Origin: Gammaproteobacteria bacterium
GTDB lineage: Bacteria > Pseudomonadota > Gammaproteobacteria > Steroidobacterales > Steroidobacteraceae
DNA length: 41,631 bases
Direction of reading: 5' to 3'
NCBI GenBank assembly: GCA_028293725.1
Contig: JAQGOE010000320.1
Coordinates: 1-41,631 of the forward strand
The notes under the pieces were generated by a model. It ran no database searches, was not told the origin of the DNA, and worked only from the letters and a program-made list of their open reading frames with translations. The first letter of the stretch is position 1, and each line of letters starts with the position of its first letter. Below, one piece after another: positions 1-6,334 of this stretch. A program made the translations under genes and the position numbers.

Positions 1-57
1 GTACAGAAGACTGAAGTCTGTCTCACGCAGGACGAGCTCGACGCTGAGCTTGCTCAT
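1..57 (-). CDS. Possible start of an unidentified gene, cut by the window edge
   Basis: On the minus strand an ATG at 57 opens a frame that stays open to the window edge (19 codons, beginning MSKLSVELVLRETD). It starts 22 nt downstream of the encoded CCA end of the tRNA-Thr gene on the same strand, so it could share the tRNA transcript. The alternating hydrophobic/charged pattern looks like a beta strand, but there is only a poor ribosome-binding site and too little protein to name a family. It may be a chance open frame. Confidence 0.3.
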   Translation of the reverse strand, partial: MSKLSVELVLRETDFSLLY

Positions 58-79
58 CACACCACGGGGTAGGCAGGGA

Positions 80-155
<76 letters not shown>

Positions 156-204
156 ACGAATTGCCGTTTGGCCGGATTTCTCACGTAACCCGGCGCGGGC
201 GGCG

Positions 205-233
205 ATTCTATAGATTACGTCCGGCGCCGTCAC
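205..233 (-). promoter_or_regulatory. Probable sigma-70 promoter of the tRNA-Thr gene
   Basis: On the minus strand GTGACG (228-233) and TAGAAT (205-210) are separated by 17 nt, close to the -35/-10 consensus. Transcription would start near 198, about 40 nt before the mature tRNA 5' end. The site lies between the regulator stop (271) and the tRNA. Confidence 0.45.
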
Positions 234-270
234 CCCGGAATTCGCCAGCTGTGATGCCCGTGGGCGGCGA

Positions 271-702
271 TCAGCTTTTTCGGCGAAGGCGGATGACGAT
301 ATCGATGCCGGCGACTTCGGTGCCGGGGGGCGGAGAGGGCAGGCGGCTGAATTCCACATCGGGGATCGGCACGTCGATGAGGGCGCCGCTCGTCATGTCG
401 TGGAAGTGGTAGTGCGCGTCGACGTTCGAGTCGAACCAAGCGCGGGAGCCGTCAACCGAAAGCTGCCGGATAAGCCCACGCTCGGCGAAGAGGTTCAGCG
501 TGTTGTAGACCGTGGCTTTGGACACGCGGGCGCCGGCGGCGCGCAGGCTCTCGAGGATCTGTTCAGCGGAAAGGTGCTGCGGGGCTGCGAGGAGCAACGA
601 CGCAATACGCACGCGCTGCCCAGTCGGGCGGATACCGCAGTCCGACAGTCTACGTTCGCATCGGGTGGCAATCGTGTCGCCGGACAGGCCCTGTGAGTCC
701 AT
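271..702 (-). CDS. Fur-family transcriptional regulator, Irr-like
   Basis: 143 aa. An N-terminal winged helix (about residues 10-85) carries the Fur-family recognition helix (SKATVYNTLN, 61-70). It is followed by IRQLSVDGSRAWFDSN, which resembles the Irr branch, and a histidine cluster HYHFH (97-101). The end VAGIDIVIRLRRK also matches my recollection of Irr proteins. There is no CxxC pair (only Cys15 and Cys22), so the structural zinc site of classical Fur/Zur/PerR is missing. Irr proteins of alphaproteobacteria respond to heme/iron status; the same role here is inference. The N-terminal heme-regulatory Cys-Pro motif of some rhizobial Irr proteins is absent. The ATG at 702 is preceded by AAGGGAAC. 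The gene lies downstream of the P450/ligase pair on the same strand, with its own promoter. Confidence 0.85.
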   Translation of the reverse strand: MDSQGLSGDTIATRCERRLSDCGIRPTGQRVRIASLLLAAPQHLSAEQILESLRAAGARVSKATVYNTLNLFAERGLIRQLSVDGSRAWFDSNVDAHYHFHDMTSGALIDVPIPDVEFSRLPSPPPGTEVAGIDIVIRLRRKS

Positions 703-745
703 GTTCCCTTGAGTGTAGCCGCATCTTTGCGCTGCGCTTCCAGCC

Positions 746-775
746 TTTGTACCGCCGCCCTATGTCGGAGGTCAA
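746..775 (-). promoter_or_regulatory. Probable promoter of the Irr-like regulator gene
   Basis: On the minus strand TTGACC (770-775) is followed after 18 nt by TACAAA (746-751), with the start codon at 702. This fits a sigma-70 promoter. No clear Fur-box or ICE-like repeat was recognised around it. The rest of 703-862 shows nothing else I can support. Confidence 0.4.
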
Positions 776-862
776 TGTTTTGGCGAAACAGAATATGTCA
801 AATAAAGCCGGGGCAGGCGGTCATCAGCGTCGACCGCCGCCGTACCCCGCCGGCGCTACGCT

Positions 863-2833
863 CTATCCCGGCGTCCCCAGCTTGCTCTGCAGATGCCGCG
901 CCAGCTCCCCAATGGTCGGGAAGTCGAACAGCTCGGTGAGGTCCACCAGCCCGGGGTACTCGTGATCGATCCGCTCATGAATTTCGATGAGCTTGAGCGA
1001 GCTGGCGCCGACCTCGAACAGGTTGTCGTTCACGCCGATGCGCTTGCCCTGCATTGCCGCGTCGCAGATCGTCTTCAGCTTGTCCTCGATCTCCGTGAGC
1101 GAGCCGGTCTCGGGGCTGCCGCCACGCTCGGCTGCGCGTAGCGTCGCCAATTCCTCGAGCTCGGCAGCGAACTCGCCGTCGAGAAAGCTCTCTTCCAGCA
1201 AGTGACGCTGGATCTTGCCGCTGGTGGTCTTCGGAATGCGCTTCACGGGCACCACGGCGCCCACTTCGAGGCCCGTCTGCTCATTGATGAGTCGCGTGAC
1301 CCGGGTGGCGAGGGGCAGGAATTCCTCCATACCACTGCGGTGAAGAATGAACACCACCAGTTGCTCGGTCTGTGAGTCGGCCGGCCGTACACCGGCAGCG
1401 ACCACCTTACCGAGCTCGAGCCCGTCGGCATGCTGCGCGATAGCCTCGATATCGTGGGGGTAGTAGTTCTGACCGTTGACGAAAATGATCTCTTTCGCCC
1501 GTCCGGAGATGTAGATCTCCCCCTGGTGGAACAGGCCGAGGTCGCCCGTGCGTAACCAACCGTCCGCGCTGAATGCCGCGGCGTTGGCTTCCGGATTCTC
1601 GAAATAACCGCGAGTGACGTTGTCGCCCGTCATCTGCACGTTGCCGATGCGATCTTCAGGCAGCGGCATGTCTTCATCGTCGGTGATACGAACCTTGCAA
1701 TAGGGGATGACTTTCCCCTCCGAGATGAGCTCGACGGCATCCTTGTCCGACTTCGCGACGAGCTCCACCGGGCTGCCGACATTCAGCCGATGCCGGTTGA
1801 GGCTGATCGTGCGCATCGGCGAGCCCACTTCCGGAAAGGTCACGGCGAGTGAGGCTTCCGCGAGCCCGTACACGGGAAACATCGCGTTACGCGCCAGCTT
1901 CGCGGGCTCGAGACGGGTCAGGAACTCGTTGCAGAGGTCGACCGAAATCGGCTCGGCGCCGTTGAAAATGAGCCGCGCGGCCGATAGATCGAGCCCCTCG
2001 ACCGGCCGGTCGCCGAGCACTTTCAGGTAGTGTTTGTAGCCGAAGTTAGGCGAGCACAGGATCGTCGCGCGCACCTTCGAGGCCAGCGTGAGCCACAACA
2101 TCGGCCGCCGCACGAACAGCTCGGTCGGCATCAGATGCGCATGCACCCGCTTCGAGAACATGATGATGTGGAAGCCGATGAGCCCCATGTCGTGGGTGAG
2201 CGGCATCCACGAGAGGCTGATGTCATCTTCGGTGAGTTTGGCTGCCTGACTCACACCGCTGCAGTTGGCAATGACATTGCTGTGAGTGAGCACGACGCCT
2301 TTCGGCTCACTCGTCGAGCCCGACGAGAACTGGATGAACGCCACGTCATCCGGTTTCGCTTCGTAGGGTTTGCCGGCGCGCGAGATGTCATCGAGATCGT
2401 CGACGAGGAACGCTCGCGAGCGCAACCCCTTGAACAATTCCGTTTCACCAACCTGGTCGGCAAACGCGCCGATGCGATCCAGCGAGCGGCGCTCGGTGTA
2501 TATGAATGGCGCCCCGAGCTTGCGCGCGACCCGAAGTAACTTGTGACGATGCTCGTCGCTGATACCGAGCGCAATCGGCACCGGGGTGATGCCGCCGATG
2601 ATGGCAGCCCAGAAGGCGTCGATGAACTGTTCGTTGTTGCCGAGGAAGAGGATGAGTTTGTCGCCGCGGCGGGCGCCGATCCGCTGCAGGTGGTACAGAA
2701 TGCCGAGCGCGCGCTCATGCAACTCGCCATAGGAAACATCGCGCGAGTCGTTCTCGCCTTCCAGGTAGGTGATGGTCCCGGAGGCGTGGCGGTTGGACTC
2801 GAAGAGCTCGGTCAGGGTCGTTGCTTTCAACAT
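863..2833 (-). CDS. Fatty-acyl-AMP ligase (FAAL) with C-terminal acyl carrier protein domain
   Basis: 656 aa. Residues about 1-560 form an adenylate-forming domain: ATP loop SSGSTSEPKG (170-179), WMPLTHDMGLIG (209-220) and YGLAEAS (322-328), both in the wording typical of FAAL rather than acyl-CoA synthetases, TGD (429-431), and the A10 lysine in PKTTSGK (K540). Residues about 580-652 are an acyl carrier domain with VGASSLKL; Ser612 is the likely phosphopantetheine site. The expected chemistry is activation of a fatty acid as acyl-AMP and transfer to the built-in carrier. The start ATG overlaps the P450 stop by 1 nt (TGATG), so the two are translationally coupled. No polyketide or peptide synthetase lies nearby, so the acceptor of the acyl chain is unknown. 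FAAL rather than CoA ligase is argued from motifs, not structure. Confidence 0.86.
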   Translation of the reverse strand: MLKATTLTELFESNRHASGTITYLEGENDSRDVSYGELHERALGILYHLQRIGARRGDKLILFLGNNEQFIDAFWAAIIGGITPVPIALGISDEHRHKLLRVARKLGAPFIYTERRSLDRIGAFADQVGETELFKGLRSRAFLVDDLDDISRAGKPYEAKPDDVAFIQFSSGSTSEPKGVVLTHSNVIANCSGVSQAAKLTEDDISLSWMPLTHDMGLIGFHIIMFSKRVHAHLMPTELFVRRPMLWLTLASKVRATILCSPNFGYKHYLKVLGDRPVEGLDLSAARLIFNGAEPISVDLCNEFLTRLEPAKLARNAMFPVYGLAEASLAVTFPEVGSPMRTISLNRHRLNVGSPVELVAKSDKDAVELISEGKVIPYCKVRITDDEDMPLPEDRIGNVQMTGDNVTRGYFENPEANAAAFSADGWLRTGDLGLFHQGEIYISGRAKEIIFVNGQNYYPHDIEAIAQHADGLELGKVVAAGVRPADSQTEQLVVFILHRSGMEEFLPLATRVTRLINEQTGLEVGAVVPVKRIPKTTSGKIQRHLLEESFLDGEFAAELEELATLRAAERGGSPETGSLTEIEDKLKTICDAAMQGKRIGVNDNLFEVGASSLKLIEIHERIDHEYPGLVDLTELFDFPTIGELARHLQSKLGTPG

Positions 2834-4170
2834 CAGCGGCGTTCCAGCCTCATGTGCAAGGGGTGAAGGGTGCGCAGGTTGATCTGCGCCTCGAGCTGCA
2901 GCGGCTTATCCGGTACGTAGGTCAGGCGGTAGCGGCGGGCAACCTTGTAGAGATGCATCAGCATCTCGTACAGCGCGAAAGTCTCGCCGATGCAGTGCCG
3001 CGGACCCGCCGCGAACGGCATGTACGAAAACCGCGGGCGTTCGGCCTCGTGCTCCGGTGCGAAACGCTCCGGCCAGAAGCGCTCAGGATCTTTCCAGAAC
3101 CGGCCGTCCCGATGCAAGAGATACAGCGGCAGCAGAACGTTCGAGCCGGCCGGAATGTCATAGCCACCCAGCACATCCGCCTCGATGGCGCGGCGGGATA
3201 GCAGCCAGCCTGGTGGATACAGACGGAGCGCTTCGTTCACGACCTGCTGCGTGTATGCCAGCGACTCCATCTGTGCGAGGTTCGGTGTCGACATGTCAGG
3301 CGCGGCGTCTACTTCGGCGTGCAGGCGCGCTTCGGCCTCGGGGTTCTGAGATAACAGGTACCACGTCCAGTTGAGGCCGCTCGCTGTCGTTTCATGGCCG
3401 GCGACAATGAGTGTCATGACTTCGTCAATGAGCTCCCGGTCGCTCATCGGAGCGCCCGTATCCTTGTCACGCGCGCTCATTAGCATCGCGACATAGTCAA
3501 AATGCTCTTCACTCTCCGCTCGCCGCCGCTCCATCAGCCCGGCGACGACCTTCGACAGTGAGCGGAATTTGAACGCGAACTGCAGGTTCCGCTCCTGGTC
3601 CTTGGTGACCACCTCGAACGGATTGCCGCCGACTTGTTCGGACATGCGCTCGAGATCGCGGCCGAAGATGGAGCGCAGCACGATGTCGAGCGTGAGCTCG
3701 CTCATCTCGTCGGTGATGTTTACAGGCTCGCCGCGGGCGGCGATCGCCTCCCAGCGCGCTATGAAACGATCGTTCGCCTTCTCCAGCGTCTGCGCGAATT
3801 CTGTTATGACGCGGCGGTGGAAAAACGGCTGCATCATGTAACGCTGGCGTTTCCACAGGTCGCCCTCGCTCGTCATGAGCCCCTTGCCGAGGAGGATCTT
3901 GACCCGGTCCAGGCCCATCCCCTTGGTATAGTTGCGATGGTTCGAGACGAGCACGCGCTTGACGTCGTCAGGGTGATGGACGATGTAGGTGTAGGCCTTG
4001 CGCGTCGGCGAGAAGACACGGTACGTGTCGCCGTAACGGGCAAACAGCTCGATCATCCGCTCCAGGGAATCATCCGTGGCGCCGATGTCGAACTGAAGCT
4101 CCGCCTCGGGCGGTTGGGTGCGGCTGGGCTGGGTGGCGGTCATGCAGGGGTCTGTGGGCGAAACCGGCAT
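2833..4170 (-). CDS. Cytochrome P450
   Basis: 445 aa, a normal length for a soluble bacterial P450. Visible hallmarks are the I-helix AGHETT (257-262), the K-helix ExxR as EALR (313-316), the PERF meander (367-370), and the heme loop FAAGPRHCIG with ligand Cys393. There is no N-terminal membrane anchor. It should hydroxylate a lipophilic substrate using external ferredoxin/reductase, and none is encoded nearby. Coupling to the FAAL-ACP gene (1-nt overlap) suggests the substrate is a fatty acid, free or carried on the ACP; this is inference. The start is uncertain: ATG at 4170 (used here) or ATG at 4143 (Met10), neither with a strong Shine-Dalgarno. Confidence 0.93.
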   Translation of the reverse strand: MPVSPTDPCMTATQPSRTQPPEAELQFDIGATDDSLERMIELFARYGDTYRVFSPTRKAYTYIVHHPDDVKRVLVSNHRNYTKGMGLDRVKILLGKGLMTSEGDLWKRQRYMMQPFFHRRVITEFAQTLEKANDRFIARWEAIAARGEPVNITDEMSELTLDIVLRSIFGRDLERMSEQVGGNPFEVVTKDQERNLQFAFKFRSLSKVVAGLMERRRAESEEHFDYVAMLMSARDKDTGAPMSDRELIDEVMTLIVAGHETTASGLNWTWYLLSQNPEAEARLHAEVDAAPDMSTPNLAQMESLAYTQQVVNEALRLYPPGWLLSRRAIEADVLGGYDIPAGSNVLLPLYLLHRDGRFWKDPERFWPERFAPEHEAERPRFSYMPFAAGPRHCIGETFALYEMLMHLYKVARRYRLTYVPDKPLQLEAQINLRTLHPLHMRLERR

Positions 4171-4286
4171 CTTATCGCAGCGGCGCCGCTGCGGTCAGCG
4201 CCCCGAAAGGTGGAGGCGGAGGCCGCGCAGGTAGCGTTTGCGCCCGAGCGATTTTCGACGGAAACTGCGCGCCCTTGAAAGATGGC

Positions 4287-5048
4287 ATGAAAAAAGATGG
4301 GGCGCCCAGTGCGGCGCCCAGTGGCGATCTCCGTAACACCATTTACCGGAAGATCACCAGCTCCGGGCGCCGGATGACCGCGGCCAGGCGGCTCCTGTAC
4401 CGGCTCGCCGTTCCTGTCGGACTCGCCATCATCAAGGGTTGGCTGCGCACCTGCCGCGTGGTCTGCGTCGACGGCGCTCAACATCTCGACGAGGCGCTCG
4501 CCAAGGCCCCCTCGCTCGTCCCGTGCTATTGGCACCAGCATCAGCTGTTCTGTGCAAGGTTTCTGCTGGAGCAGCGGGCGAAGAAGTTGGCGGTCGGTTG
4601 GCTCATCAGCCCGTCCGTGGACGGCGAGCTCGGCGCGATGATGGTCCGGCGGCTCGGTGCGACGGCTATCCGCGGCTCCTCGACGCACACAGGTGCGCGC
4701 GCTTTGCGGGACTACTACGAAGCGCTCGTGAAGGACGGCGTTTCGCCGATCATCACCCCGGACGGTCCGCGCGGCCCGCGCTTCAAATTCAAGATCGGAG
4801 CCATACTGCTCGGACAGATGTCAGGTCGCCCGATTCTGCCCATGGCTTACGCGGTCTCGCGCGCCTGGCTCGTCAAATGGGACAAGTTTGTCATCCCCGT
4901 GCCGTTTTCGCGGGTGGTCATTGCGATCGGGCCGCCGCGCTACGTGCCCCGAACCAGCGCCGCTGCCGGTATCGAAGCCTTGCAGGTGGAGATGGAGCAG
5001 GAGCTCAAGCGCTTGTACGGAGTTGCCCGGGACGCCCTGGGCCGCTGA
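4287..5048 (+). CDS. DUF374 lysophospholipid acyltransferase-like protein
   Basis: 253 aa from the ATG at 4287; a TTG at 4275 in the same frame would add four residues. A basic N-terminus and one hydrophobic stretch (LAVPVGLAIIKGWL) precede a DUF374/LPLAT-type core. That core has CYWHQHQ in place of the usual HX4D region and the family signature TPDGPRGPRF. DUF374 proteins are related to lipid A and phospholipid acyltransferases but are less well characterised. It would act at the inner membrane, moving an acyl chain onto a lipid or glycolipid. Its stop overlaps the start of the following glycosyltransferase by 1 nt, consistent with joint work on an envelope glycolipid. It is divergent from the P450/FAAL pair, with about 115 nt between. 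Confidence 0.82.
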   Translation: MKKDGAPSAAPSGDLRNTIYRKITSSGRRMTAARRLLYRLAVPVGLAIIKGWLRTCRVVCVDGAQHLDEALAKAPSLVPCYWHQHQLFCARFLLEQRAKKLAVGWLISPSVDGELGAMMVRRLGATAIRGSSTHTGARALRDYYEALVKDGVSPIITPDGPRGPRFKFKIGAILLGQMSGRPILPMAYAVSRAWLVKWDKFVIPVPFSRVVIAIGPPRYVPRTSAAAGIEALQVEMEQELKRLYGVARDALGR

Positions 5049-6142
5049 TGTCGGGACAACGCCAACTCGCTGCCTCTACGGCCCGCGCCGCGGAGGTTCG
5101 GCCGCTGGTCATGCGCTGCGGAGCGTTTGGCGACATCGTGTTGCTCACAGTGCTGCTGCAACAGCTGCACCTTCGGTTCGGCACGCCGGTTGATGTCATT
5201 TCATCGGGCCCCTGGACCGAGCCGCTGCTCGAGTCGGAAAGCGCGGTCGGGCGGCTCTTCATCATCCGCAGCCGCCGCACACCCTACTGGCTGAGTCTGC
5301 AACAGCGGCGGCTCGTCGCCTGGCTCCGCGAGCGGGGGAGCGGTCCGACATGGTTCTGTGATCGTGGCGAGGGTCGGGGACTGCTGTCTCTTGCCGGCAT
5401 TCCCGACGATTACATCTGCGACACGAACGCCTATACCTGGATGCCGGAGGAGACCTTCGCGGATCGTTATCTGCGATTCGGGAGCTACACGCCCAAGGCG
5501 TTCGAGGGACTTCTTCCGCCGGCGAGGCCGGGAGTGCCGAAGGCGGCGCGTCTCAACATCGCGCCAGCCGCGATGAGTGAGCTCGAAGCGTGGCTCGCAC
5601 AGCGTCGGCTCACGGGCCGACAGTTCGTGATCGTGCATCCCGGAAGCCGCCACATCGCCAGACGTTGGCTTCGTCCCCGTTCGGGTACGACCAAGTATTG
5701 GCCGGAGGAGCACTGGGTTAAAGTCGTTATAGCCGTTCGTGATGTCTGCCCGGATCACGCGATCCTGTTCTCGGGGACCCGCGCGGAGGGCCGTTTCAAT
5801 GCTGCCATCATCGAGCGGGCAGGGGTGCCGGACGTTTACAACGTTGCGGACGATCTGTCGGTCCGCACGCTGTTGGCGTTGTTGCAGAGAGCGCACAGCA
5901 TGATTTCCGTCGACACCGGGCCGGCGCACGCGGCGGCCGCGCTAGGTTGCCCGACGGTAGCGCTCTTTGGCACGGCAAGTCCGAATCTCTATCGTCCGGG
6001 TGGCACCACGACACCGGCCGTGGCGCTCACCGGCATGGTGGATGGTCGGCAGAACATCCTCGGCATCACGCCGGAGACCGTCATCGAGAGCTGGTTAGAT
6101 CTCCTCAATACAGTCCGAGCACCCGTCGGCGATATAAGTTAA
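5048..6142 (+). CDS. Glycosyltransferase family 9 (heptosyltransferase-like)
   Basis: 364 aa. The N-terminal MRCGAFGDIVLLTVLLQQL is the first Rossmann segment typical of GT9. The C-terminal half has the nucleotide-sugar-binding region HPGSRH and SVDTGPAHAAAALGCPTVALFG, a strong GT9/WaaC-WaaF signature. These enzymes transfer ADP-heptose or related sugars to lipopolysaccharide core on the cytoplasmic face. The start ATG overlaps the acyltransferase stop (TGATG). The frame is open further upstream, but that part is an out-of-frame reading of the acyltransferase gene. The exact sugar and acceptor cannot be told; no other LPS core genes are in the window. Confidence 0.88.
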   Translation: MSGQRQLAASTARAAEVRPLVMRCGAFGDIVLLTVLLQQLHLRFGTPVDVISSGPWTEPLLESESAVGRLFIIRSRRTPYWLSLQQRRLVAWLRERGSGPTWFCDRGEGRGLLSLAGIPDDYICDTNAYTWMPEETFADRYLRFGSYTPKAFEGLLPPARPGVPKAARLNIAPAAMSELEAWLAQRRLTGRQFVIVHPGSRHIARRWLRPRSGTTKYWPEEHWVKVVIAVRDVCPDHAILFSGTRAEGRFNAAIIERAGVPDVYNVADDLSVRTLLALLQRAHSMISVDTGPAHAAAALGCPTVALFGTASPNLYRPGGTTTPAVALTGMVDGRQNILGITPETVIESWLDLLNTVRAPVGDIS

Positions 6143-6145
6143 GTC

Positions 6146-6174
6146 GCTAACTCGTGCTTGAACAGCACGTTAGC
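6146..6174 (+). terminator. Rho-independent terminator-like hairpin after the GT9 gene
   Basis: Four nt after the glycosyltransferase stop, an 11-bp stem (right arm AGCACGTTAGC at 6164-6174) pairs with 6146-6158, with a single bulged T at 6152 and a 5-nt loop. It is followed by the T-rich TTGTGTTCTT. This is a credible end for the acyltransferase-glycosyltransferase transcript. The remaining bases to 6334 must hold the promoter of the next gene, but I cannot pick a convincing -35/-10 pair. Confidence 0.55.
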
Positions 6175-6334
6175 TTGTGTTCTTGAAAGAGTATGCGAGA
6201 ATCTTCCGTAACTACCTTTAAAAACTCACAGTACCAGCGGCGCGTCCGAAGACGGAGATCACGTTCAGGCGGAGCCAAGTCGGATAGGCTGGGCTGCTTG
6301 GGTGCGCCACAAGATGCGGGGAGGTCACGGATCA

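Noticed and set aside
4439..5047. 203-codon N-terminal extension of the GT9 glycosyltransferase
   Set aside because: It lies wholly inside the DUF374 gene in another frame; the GT9 family begins at the ATG at 5048.
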